From: Bacteriovoracaceae bacterium
Lineage (GTDB): Bacteria > Bdellovibrionota > Bacteriovoracia > Bacteriovoracales > Bacteriovoracaceae
DNA: 41,791 nt
Direction of reading: 5' to 3'
Assembly (NCBI GenBank): GCA_023954635.1
Contig: JAGSHI010000017.1
Span: forward strand, 1-41,791
Of the stretch, positions 1 through 6,403 are shown in pieces (position 1 is the stretch's first letter; each line of letters begins with the position of its first letter). A model generated the notes under the pieces. The model was not told the DNA's origin. It did no database searches and saw only the letters and a list, made by a program, of their open reading frames with translations. The translations under genes and the position numbers were made by a program.

Positions 1-30
1 CATCAACATACGTTCCGCATTCGCTTCTAC
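1..30 (-). rRNA. 23S rRNA, first bases only (partial)
   Basis: Read on the minus strand, the last 30 bases of the window resemble the start of bacterial 23S rRNA: an AAGCGA block followed by a GTATGTTGATG block, comparable to AAGCGACTAAG and the GTGGATG just before the universal CCTTGGC. The position downstream of tRNA-Ala and a boxA element supports this. The gene runs off the left edge, so its exact 5' end (about position 25-30) and identity rest on a short stretch. The alternative is that this is still spacer and 23S begins just outside the window. Confidence 0.55.
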
Positions 31-165
31 AATTTATCAACTATGCTAGATTAGTTACGACTGACTTTTTCAAGTTTAATTAGTACAAATTAATGTACAC
101 TCGAATCTCTTCTCATCTTAACCAATTACCAAGAATGGCAATTGATTTTTTTACTTATTCGATTT

Positions 166-175
166 TCAAAGAGCA
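166..175 (-). promoter_or_regulatory. boxA antitermination element before 23S rRNA
   Basis: The minus strand reads TGCTCTTTGA, a perfect match to the bacterial rRNA boxA consensus (TGYTCTTTRA) bound by NusB/NusE, followed by the AAAATCGAATA run typical of rRNA spacers. It lies between tRNA-Ala and the 23S start, the usual place for the spacer copy of boxA. Confidence 0.75.
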
Positions 176-202
176 AAGTGATCATTAACTCATTCAGTGA
201 GT

Positions 203-278
203 TGGTGGAGATGACTGGGATCGAACCAGCGACCTCCTGCGTGCAAAGCAGGCGCTCTCCCAACTGAGCTACACCCCC
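203..278 (-). tRNA. tRNA-Ala (anticodon TGC)
   Basis: A complete cloverleaf can be folded by eye on the minus strand. The acceptor stem GGGGGTG pairs with CATCTCC, the D arm contains GCTCAGTTGGGAGAGC, the anticodon stem CCTGC/GCAGG encloses the loop TTTGCAC with anticodon TGC, and the T arm contains TTCGATC. The 3' CCA is encoded (positions 203-205). This isoacceptor is the one usually found between 16S and 23S rRNA. Here no tRNA-Ile or 16S gene precedes it, and a promoter lies 47 bases upstream. Confidence 0.96.
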
Positions 279-324
279 AAACAATGTTCAAGAGTTAGGA
301 ATCACTTTTCTTAAGGTGAGGGCA

Positions 325-353
325 AAATTAAGGGATTTATGTCTTCATGTCAA
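325..353 (-). promoter_or_regulatory. Strong sigma-70-type promoter for the tRNA-Ala/23S unit
   Basis: On the minus strand TTGACA (positions 353-348) and TAATTT (330-325) are separated by exactly 17 bases. The -35 box is preceded by an A/T-rich UP-like tract, and the -10 box is followed by a GC-rich discriminator (TGCCCTCACC), as in stringently controlled rRNA promoters. The predicted start site lies about 40 bases before the mature tRNA-Ala. This arrangement indicates that transcription begins here and not at a 16S gene. Confidence 0.75.
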
Positions 354-372
354 CAATGAATTTATAAAAACT

Positions 373-402
373 TTGCGTTTTTTTTTATGATCGATATATA
401 AT
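373..402 (+). promoter_or_regulatory. Probable promoter of the PPIase gene
   Basis: TTGCGT (373-378) and a perfect TATAAT (397-402) are 18 bases apart, giving a 5' leader of roughly 55-60 bases before the ATG at 467. The region is A/T rich, so part of the match may be chance. It is divergent from the tRNA-Ala promoter. Confidence 0.5.
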
Positions 403-466
403 TTTTCACTGAGGAAATTAACCAATTTTTATAATTTAATTTCAATAAAAAAGAGAGAAAAACTAA

Positions 467-1048
467 ATGAAAAATCTTAAATTCACGCTACTCATTTCGC
501 TTATATTCACCAGCCTTCTAGGTATAAGTTCTTGTAATAAGCAGAATGAAACTTCAAACGCTCCGGGTCAAGGGGTAAAGGGAGCTGTAACAGAGTCAAT
601 GACAGTAGACTCCTCAGGTCTATCGAAGTCCAAAGCGATACTAAAGACGGTTCATGGAAACATAGTCTTTAAGTTCTATCCAAACAAGGCCCCGAATACT
701 GTGACAAGAATATCAGAACTCATTAAGTCTGGTTTTTATGATGGGATCTCATTTCATCGCGTGGTGCCAAACTTTGTTATTCAAGGCGGAGACCCAACAG
801 CCACAGGCACCGGAGGGAGTGGCCAAAAGTTAAAAGCGGAATTCAACGATATTCAACATATTAAAGGAACTGTAGCGATGGCCAGATCACAGAGTAAAGA
901 TAGTGCCGATTCACAATTCTATATTGCTCTGACAAATCTGCCACATCTAGATGGAAGTTATACTGTATTTGGTCAAGTGGTTGAGGGACTAGAAATTCTG
1001 GAAAAGGTTCAACAGGGAGATAAGATGCTCTCTCTCTCCCTGGAGTAG
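467..1048 (+). CDS. Cyclophilin-type peptidyl-prolyl cis-trans isomerase, predicted lipoprotein
   Basis: This is a cyclophilin (PpiA/PpiB family) that would catalyse cis-trans isomerisation of Xaa-Pro bonds during protein folding outside the cytoplasm. The 193-residue product starts with a lysine-containing hydrophobic signal ending in ISSC (Cys23), a plausible lipobox. A low-complexity linker follows. The catalytic domain, from about residue 57, contains the hallmark FHRVVPNFVIQGGD (active-site Arg and Gln), the SQFYIAL block and LDGSYTVFGQVVEG. A purine-rich GAGAG lies 8-12 bases before the ATG. The gene is monocistronic and converges on the small membrane ORF ending at 1053. The family assignment is secure; membrane anchoring is inferred from the lipobox. 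Confidence 0.93.
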   Translation: MKNLKFTLLISLIFTSLLGISSCNKQNETSNAPGQGVKGAVTESMTVDSSGLSKSKAILKTVHGNIVFKFYPNKAPNTVTRISELIKSGFYDGISFHRVVPNFVIQGGDPTATGTGGSGQKLKAEFNDIQHIKGTVAMARSQSKDSADSQFYIALTNLPHLDGSYTVFGQVVEGLEILEKVQQGDKMLSLSLE

Positions 1049-1052
1049 AGAG

Positions 1053-1229
1053 TTACTTTCCGTGTCTTTTATCATCTTTAATATAAACGAAACTCTTTAA
1101 AATAATAAAAGCAATAACGAGACCAACAAGTATTCCCCAAGTCGGGAATGTTGGTTGGTCTTTTTCTGGCGGCTTGCCTTCAGCTTTTTGTAATACCGTC
1201 GAAGTTTTTGAATTCGTTTTTTCGTTCAT
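1053..1229 (-). CDS. 58-residue single-pass membrane protein at the end of the oxidase operon
   Basis: This short open frame follows the subunit IV gene with a gap of 19 bases and fills the space up to the convergent PPIase gene, ending 4 bases from its stop. It starts with ATG after a GAGAGTAGAGAT purine run. The peptide has a hydrophilic Lys/Thr/Pro-rich N-terminal half, one membrane segment (about residues 31-47, WGILVGLVIAFIILKSF) and a short basic tail. Position and topology suggest an accessory or assembly peptide of the cytochrome oxidase, comparable to small extra subunits in other aa3 operons. No family was recognised and the oxidase link is contextual. Confidence 0.65.
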   Translation of the reverse strand: MNEKTNSKTSTVLQKAEGKPPEKDQPTFPTWGILVGLVIAFIILKSFVYIKDDKRHGK

Positions 1230-1248
1230 ATCTCTACTCTCTTAGATC

Positions 1249-1530
1249 TTATCTATACATTGATTCTAAAATTACTACTGCTGCATATACTGCTGCTGAA
1301 ACAGGAATGATCGCAATATACTTTAACCACTTTGTTTCTTCTTTTAAGTGCATATAGTACTGAGCTACAACGACAGCTTTTGCTATCGCAAGCAATACAA
1401 GCGAAGAAGCTTTTATCGAATAAGCTACACTTAACTCAGGAATCATCAGTTCAAGTACTGTTAAAACAGCAAGAACAACAAAGATAATAAGGTATTCCTT
1501 GACGTGACTGTGGTGAGTATCTCCAGACAT
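1249..1530 (-). CDS. ctaF: Cytochrome c oxidase subunit IV (prokaryotic COX4/CtaF family)
   Basis: This is a 93-residue protein with three predicted membrane helices and the His-rich cytoplasmic start typical of the bacterial subunit IV family. The motif KAVVVAQYYMHLKEE at the second and third helices is characteristic (AxxVAxYFMHLKxE). It is a non-catalytic subunit that helps stabilise the aa3 oxidase in the inner membrane. AGGAG stands 8 bases before the ATG. The gene lies 11 bases after the SCO-like gene in the oxidase operon. The symbol follows Bacillus usage and is by family analogy. Confidence 0.85.
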   Translation of the reverse strand: MSGDTHHSHVKEYLIIFVVLAVLTVLELMIPELSVAYSIKASSLVLLAIAKAVVVAQYYMHLKEETKWLKYIAIIPVSAAVYAAVVILESMYR

Positions 1531-1541
1531 GACAAAATCTC

Positions 1542-2186
1542 CTATTTGTATAATTCGTCTCTATTTATTAAGAGACCAATATCTATCATTAATTTATTAA
1601 TCGTTAATTTATCTAACTTATATAATCCACGAACTCGATTTCTTCTATCAACTAGAAAAAGCTTTTCCATATATGTATCGTCAACAGCTTTGATTCTAAA
1701 ACCGTCAGATAATAATTTTGAAACTTTATTACTTTCTTTAGATGTTAAAAAATTCCAAAAGAATGGATTGGAATCAAGAGAGCGAGCAAACTTATGCAAG
1801 ACTTCTGGCGTATCAACTTTAGAGTCTAGAGAAATAGTAACAAGAGATGACTCTTTCTTAACACCTTTCATTCTCTGTTGAATCTTCTGAAGATAACCCA
1901 TATTTTTCATACAAAAATCATCACAAGTGCTTTTTGTAAAAGTAACTAAATAAACCTTTCCATCAAGGTCTCTTGATCCAAAACCTTTTCCGAATTCATT
2001 AGTAAGTTCATATGATGGAAGATTAAATTGGATCGGAAGTTCTGGTGGAAGAACTCGATAATAAGATCGATACAAAGGGTAAGAAAAAAGAAAACCAAGC
2101 ATAACAACCCAAAAGGTCTTACTTCGAACCATTCTCTGTGGAAGTGTTTCTTTACGAATGTAGCCTAGGGTTGCAGTTGTTTCCAT
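1542..2186 (-). CDS. SCO1/SenC/PrrC-family protein with an atypical copper site
   Basis: SCO proteins are membrane-anchored thioredoxin-fold proteins that deliver copper to the CuA site of CoxB. This 214-residue protein has one N-terminal membrane helix (about residues 24-38), a thioredoxin-like domain, and the CxxxC pair Cys88/Cys92 in TKSTCDDFC. The conserved copper-binding His should lie five residues before the aromatic residue of the YLVD-like strand. Here that strand is LFLVD and the expected position is Tyr172 (followed by Met173), so the canonical His appears to be missing. The gene sits between the dihaem cytochrome and subunit IV genes. It could be a thiol reductase of the oxidase assembly route, or a copper carrier using another ligand. 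Confidence 0.85.
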   Translation of the reverse strand: METTATLGYIRKETLPQRMVRSKTFWVVMLGFLFSYPLYRSYYRVLPPELPIQFNLPSYELTNEFGKGFGSRDLDGKVYLVTFTKSTCDDFCMKNMGYLQKIQQRMKGVKKESSLVTISLDSKVDTPEVLHKFARSLDSNPFFWNFLTSKESNKVSKLLSDGFRIKAVDDTYMEKLFLVDRRNRVRGLYKLDKLTINKLMIDIGLLINRDELYK

Positions 2187-2209
2187 ATTACTTTTATCGA
2201 ATTCCTTTA

Positions 2210-3082
2210 TTACTTTAACCTACTCATAAGACGTTTTCTTTCTGGCGTATCTCTTAACTCCATTAATGACTTCACATAGTATGAGACGGCCCAGATTTCT
2301 TCGTCAGTGATCGTATCTTTCCATGCTGGCATGGCAGTTCCGCCAACTCCGGCAGAAAGTCTGATATAAAGATGCTCTACAGTTTTTGCTGAACGAATTC
2401 TATGCCAAGTAAAATCTGGTGGGACATTCATATAACCATATTCTGTTTCTTGCTGCTTTGTCTGATAAAAGTCTTCATCAAGCTCATCGATAGCTTCGTT
2501 ATTAACTTTCTTGTTGATGCTTGAGTACTCTTCAAGAGAAACATAGGCTCTGTGACAAGACTGACAGTTAGCAACAGCATGGTAAACTTCTTTACCTTTT
2601 TGAATGGCCGCTGATTTATGGGCCTCTCCAAATGGATCTTTAGTTGCAATGATTTCTTCACCAAGTTCTTTATCTTTTCCTTCCCAAACTTTAGGAGCAA
2701 AAGTTTTGATGTATTGAACGACAGCATCCATTTGCCCTTCAGTAAGATCCCATGGAAGCATCGCTGTTCCATTCAATCCATGAGTTAGCAGATCGTAGAA
2801 ATGTCTATCGTGAGGAAGGTCACCTGAAGGAACTTGACCAAACTTATAAATACCAAGAGTAAAATCCCTAGGTGGTACTTTCATACCTTTATGTGCAGGA
2901 CCTTTACCATCACCCTTAACTCCGTGACAGGCCATACAGTATTCTTTATAAATTTGTTCTCCAGCATTCAGTTTCCCTGCAGAAACATGAATACCTCCAG
3001 CAAAAACTTTGTCTTCAACAAATGTTTTTTTACTACAGGAAACAAATAAAAATAATGACAAAATAGAAAGGTGAACTCTCAT
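2210..3082 (-). CDS. Dihaem cytochrome c lipoprotein of the oxidase operon
   Basis: The 290-residue protein carries two CxxCH haem-attachment motifs, CMACH (residues 49-53) and CQSCH (173-177), each followed by a GTAM segment that can supply the Met ligand. The N-terminus is a short signal ending FVSC, with Cys16 the likely lipidation site, so the protein would be a membrane-tethered periplasmic electron carrier feeding CoxB. The start at 3082 has GAGG six bases upstream. An ATG at 3094 overlaps the coxC stop (ATGA), and a longer frame reaches 3148, but both add sequence before the signal peptide. CoxB here lacks a fused cytochrome domain, so this protein probably plays that role. Confidence 0.88.
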   Translation of the reverse strand: MRVHLSILSLFLFVSCSKKTFVEDKVFAGGIHVSAGKLNAGEQIYKEYCMACHGVKGDGKGPAHKGMKVPPRDFTLGIYKFGQVPSGDLPHDRHFYDLLTHGLNGTAMLPWDLTEGQMDAVVQYIKTFAPKVWEGKDKELGEEIIATKDPFGEAHKSAAIQKGKEVYHAVANCQSCHRAYVSLEEYSSINKKVNNEAIDELDEDFYQTKQQETEYGYMNVPPDFTWHRIRSAKTVEHLYIRLSAGVGGTAMPAWKDTITDEEIWAVSYYVKSLMELRDTPERKRLMSRLK

Positions 3083-3090
3083 TTTAATCC

Positions 3091-3684
3091 TCATATTACA
3101 AAAATAATAAAATACATAAGTAACCAAATAACACCGAGAAAGTGCCAAAACTTTCCAATGTTATTTACTTTATTTTCTTCAGTTATCGTACATTCATTCT
3201 TAAGTGTAGTTGGCACAAGCCAAACCAAAGCCAAGATGGCCATTACAATGTGAGCAGCATGAATCCAAGTGAAGGCATAAACCAACGATTGAAAAACACC
3301 ACTACTGGCATAAAAACCTTTTCCTGAAAGATCTGCCCACAAACTAAATTGGGTAAACATGAACCCTAAACCTAGAAAGATAGTAAGCCCTAACCAAGGA
3401 AGAGTTTTTTTAGCAGAACCACCGCCAAGATATTTTGTTTTGAAAATAACAAAGCTAAGAGAGCTTAAAAGAATGGCAAATGTACTCAAAGTTGGAAAAT
3501 ACAAATCAACCTTGCTCATTCCCATCGGCGGCCAAACAGGTGATGTTATTCGGTAGTAAGCGTAGCCAAGAAAAAGAGAGGCAAACAGCATAGAAAAAGA
3601 AACAAGAACGACCGTCATAGCAATGCTAGACGCTAGTCTTCTTCCTTCAAGTTCTGCTGAATCTAGTGTTGCAACTCTACTCAT
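3091..3684 (-). CDS. coxC: Cytochrome c oxidase subunit III
   Basis: This is a 197-residue integral membrane protein of the heme-copper oxidase subunit III family, five-helix form. The helices follow a short cytoplasmic N-terminus, and the final helices carry the family signatures WIHAAHIVMA and FWHFLGVIWLLMYF. It supports the stability and proton uptake of the catalytic subunit and binds no metal. Its ATG overlaps the coxA stop by one base (TAATG), and its TGA overlaps a possible ATG of the following cytochrome gene, showing translational coupling. A second subunit III gene lies at 10259-10882 in the other respiratory operon. Confidence 0.92.
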   Translation of the reverse strand: MSRVATLDSAELEGRRLASSIAMTVVLVSFSMLFASLFLGYAYYRITSPVWPPMGMSKVDLYFPTLSTFAILLSSLSFVIFKTKYLGGGSAKKTLPWLGLTIFLGLGFMFTQFSLWADLSGKGFYASSGVFQSLVYAFTWIHAAHIVMAILALVWLVPTTLKNECTITEENKVNNIGKFWHFLGVIWLLMYFIIFVI

Positions 3685-5417
3685 TATGCTTCCACCAACT
3701 CCTCAGTCTGATACTGAAAGTCTCTACCTGTTGTCAGGTTTGGATTTCCAAGTTCGTGAGGTCCACATTTAACAACTGGGATTTTATCAAAGTTGTAGTT
3801 TGGAGCAGGAGAAGGAATAGTCCATTCTAATGTTCCAACTTTCCATGGGTTTGGATCTGTTTCGTCTTTTCCCCAGAAAACGGCATGAACAAAGTTCACA
3901 ACAAAAATAATCTGAGTTAATCCCATAAGGATTGCTGACCAAGTAATAAACGTATTAATTGGAACTAAATGCTGAAGAAATTCGTAAACAAATGGGTCAT
4001 ATAATCTTCTGTGCATCCCTGCGTAACCAATGAAAAGCATTCCAAAGAAAACTCCATTAAGTCCAAGCATTGTTAGCCAAAAGTGAATCTTTCCCCAAGT
4101 TTCGTTTAGCATTTTCCCAAACATTTTAGGCATCCAAAAATAGATTGCGGCAAATGATCCAAAGAGAACAGAAGCTGCCATTGTGTAATGGAAGTGACCT
4201 ACAACAAAGTATGTGTCGTGGAGGTAAAGGTCAGTTGTAACTGTTCCAAGATATAGACCAGTTAAGCCGCCCAGACCAAAAACAAATACAACTCCTAAAG
4301 AGAAAAGCATTGGTGTATCGAAACGAATAGATCCTTTCCATAAAGTTCCAAGCCAGTTGGCAAAGAAGATCGCAGAAGGAATTGAAATCGTCATCGTCAA
4401 GGTCATAAATGTTTGAGTAAGTAGAGGACTCAATTGAGTCGTATACATATGGTGACCATAAACCAATGTTGAAAGAATCGTAATCGAAGTCATAGAAAGA
4501 GCAGTAGCTTTTGCACCAAATGCTGGCTTTCTAGAAAAGAAACTTAAGATATCAGAAACCATTCCCCATGCTGGAAGAATAAGAATATAAACTTCAGGGT
4601 GACCGAAAATCCAAAAGACGTGTTGAAATAAAACAGGGTCTCCAGTTCCACTTGTAGCAGCTGCGCCAGCTAAGAAAAACTGAGTTCCAAAAACTCTATC
4701 GAAAACAAGAAGTAGTCCACCTGCACCAAGAACAGGAAGGAAGATTGCATTTAAAATCGCAGTCAACCAAAGTCCCCAAACAGTTAATGGCATATCAAAG
4801 TAACCCATTCCAGGAGCTCTTAGAGTAATCACTGTTGTAATATAGTTAATGGCACCCATCGTTGAAGAAATACCAAGAACAAAAATTGCTACGGCCCAAA
4901 AGGTTTGTCCCGTTCCAGGAGAACCAATCAAAGTTGAAAGAGTTGGATATGCTGTCCAACCACTAGCAGCGGCTCCAAGCGGTACAAATAAAGAGATAAC
5001 TAATAAAGCAGCTGAAAGTACCGCAAGGTGAAATGACAACATGTTCATCAGCGGAAACGCCATATCCCTAGCGCCAATCATCAGCGGAATACAAAAGTTA
5101 CCAAATGCCCCAATCAAAATTGGTGTGATGGCATAAAAAATCATGATCGTTCCATGCATTGTAAAAAGCATAGCGTACGTATCAGGAGGAATAACTCCAC
5201 CAGTTTCAGGGAACATGAACTGACCGATTAATGGAAAGGCTTCCCCAGGGAAGGCCAATGCCCATCTAATCATCAATGCCATGATTCCACCAAGACCAAG
5301 TCCTAGAATTCCATACCAAAGAAACTGTTTACCAATAACCTTGTGATCAAAAGAAAAAATATACTTACTGATAAAGGTTGTTGGTTTTGGGTGAATGTGC
5401 TGTTCGTAAAAAGCCAT
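3684..5417 (-). CDS. coxA: Cytochrome c oxidase subunit I (A1-type heme-copper oxidase)
   Basis: This is the catalytic subunit that reduces oxygen to water and pumps protons across the inner membrane. The 577-residue sequence has about twelve membrane helices and all metal ligands: His88 and His410 (low-spin haem), His273, His322 and His323 (CuB) and His408 (high-spin haem). GHPEVY holds the cross-linked Tyr and the D-channel Glu, which defines the A1 subtype. GGAG stands six bases before the ATG. The gene follows coxB by 16 bases and overlaps coxC. The haem A/haem O synthase fusion encoded just upstream suggests an aa3-type enzyme. Confidence 0.97.
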   Translation of the reverse strand: MAFYEQHIHPKPTTFISKYIFSFDHKVIGKQFLWYGILGLGLGGIMALMIRWALAFPGEAFPLIGQFMFPETGGVIPPDTYAMLFTMHGTIMIFYAITPILIGAFGNFCIPLMIGARDMAFPLMNMLSFHLAVLSAALLVISLFVPLGAAASGWTAYPTLSTLIGSPGTGQTFWAVAIFVLGISSTMGAINYITTVITLRAPGMGYFDMPLTVWGLWLTAILNAIFLPVLGAGGLLLVFDRVFGTQFFLAGAAATSGTGDPVLFQHVFWIFGHPEVYILILPAWGMVSDILSFFSRKPAFGAKATALSMTSITILSTLVYGHHMYTTQLSPLLTQTFMTLTMTISIPSAIFFANWLGTLWKGSIRFDTPMLFSLGVVFVFGLGGLTGLYLGTVTTDLYLHDTYFVVGHFHYTMAASVLFGSFAAIYFWMPKMFGKMLNETWGKIHFWLTMLGLNGVFFGMLFIGYAGMHRRLYDPFVYEFLQHLVPINTFITWSAILMGLTQIIFVVNFVHAVFWGKDETDPNPWKVGTLEWTIPSPAPNYNFDKIPVVKCGPHELGNPNLTTGRDFQYQTEELVEA

Positions 5418-5433
5418 TTATATCTCCGAAAAA

Positions 5434-6288
5434 TTATTTCATACTTATTTCTTTACGAGTTGTCTTTTGCCAAGTCCAACCCCAGTAACGCTCAAGATTC
5501 TCTGGATCGTTTTCTTCAATCGCTTTAGTTTCTGCTTCTGCCATCCATTCATTGAATTCAGATTGTTCATAAACAGTAAGCTTAGCTTGCATTCTGTAGT
5601 GGTATGTTCCACACATTTCTGCACAAGCAATATCGTAAAGACCTGGCTTGTTTAATATGAACCAGATTCTTGTAATACGACCAGGGATAGCATCAACTTT
5701 CCTTCTTGCATTCGGAAGATAAAGAGAGTGGATGACATCCTTAGCAATCATTTGAACTACTATTTTTTTACCTGCTGGAACTCGAAGTTCGTTAAGAACA
5801 ACAACATCATCTTCAGAATTGAAGACACCGTCCTTACCAGCATAACGAAAGTTCCAGGCCCATTGTTGAGCCATTACCTGTACTCTAAAAACATCTTCTT
5901 TCTCTTCGTCTGGCCAGTTCGTGAAAACGTCAACGTAATCATTGTTCGACATTCTTGTAATGTTCATATCGATAGCAAGGAAAACAGAAAGACCAATTGC
6001 TGTCGCAACTAGAATATGAGATTTTTTATTTCCATAAGTGTAATAAGGCTTTGTATTTCTTTTGGCTGAATAAAAATAAGAAAAACCAAAGAGGCCTGCG
6101 CACACAAGTGCAAAGAAAAAGATATTTAATACAGTCGTGTAATTAAACAACCATTCAATTAAGTGACCATGTTCAGAGATATCTTCTGGCGGTTGAATTC
6201 TTTGCCAAAAAGACATGTCACTATGACCAGTCCTTTGACCACTTCCAACCATGATTAAGCTTTCAAAAAAAAGAGAGATTAAGTTCAT
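5434..6288 (-). CDS. coxB: Cytochrome c oxidase subunit II with CuA site
   Basis: CoxB receives electrons from cytochrome c at a binuclear copper centre and passes them to CoxA. The CuA ligands are present as CAEMCGTYHYRM (Cys222, Cys226, His230, Met233 from the chosen start) with His187 upstream. Two membrane helices (about residues 43-68 and 90-108) precede the periplasmic cupredoxin domain. No cytochrome c domain is fused at the C-terminus, so it is not a caa3 subunit. The start at 6288 is chosen because GGAAGG lies just before it; the open frame extends to 6324 without a better ribosome site. A TATAAT-like box sits in the 115-base gap upstream, without a good -35 box. Confidence 0.94.
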   Translation of the reverse strand: MNLISLFFESLIMVGSGQRTGHSDMSFWQRIQPPEDISEHGHLIEWLFNYTTVLNIFFFALVCAGLFGFSYFYSAKRNTKPYYTYGNKKSHILVATAIGLSVFLAIDMNITRMSNNDYVDVFTNWPDEEKEDVFRVQVMAQQWAWNFRYAGKDGVFNSEDDVVVLNELRVPAGKKIVVQMIAKDVIHSLYLPNARRKVDAIPGRITRIWFILNKPGLYDIACAEMCGTYHYRMQAKLTVYEQSEFNEWMAEAETKAIEENDPENLERYWGWTWQKTTRKEISMK

Positions 6289-6403
6289 AAAACCTTCCAT
6301 CATTAAAAAAACTAATGAAGTCATTCAGTATTAAAATTTTATTAGACAGTAGGATTATACAAGTAAATACATGACTTTACTATGCTGTATAGAAGGAAAT
6401 TTT

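Noticed and set aside
6324-6403. TATAAT box upstream of coxB as an oxidase-operon promoter
   Set aside because: No acceptable -35 box at 16-18 bases, and coxB may be read through from the haem synthase gene.
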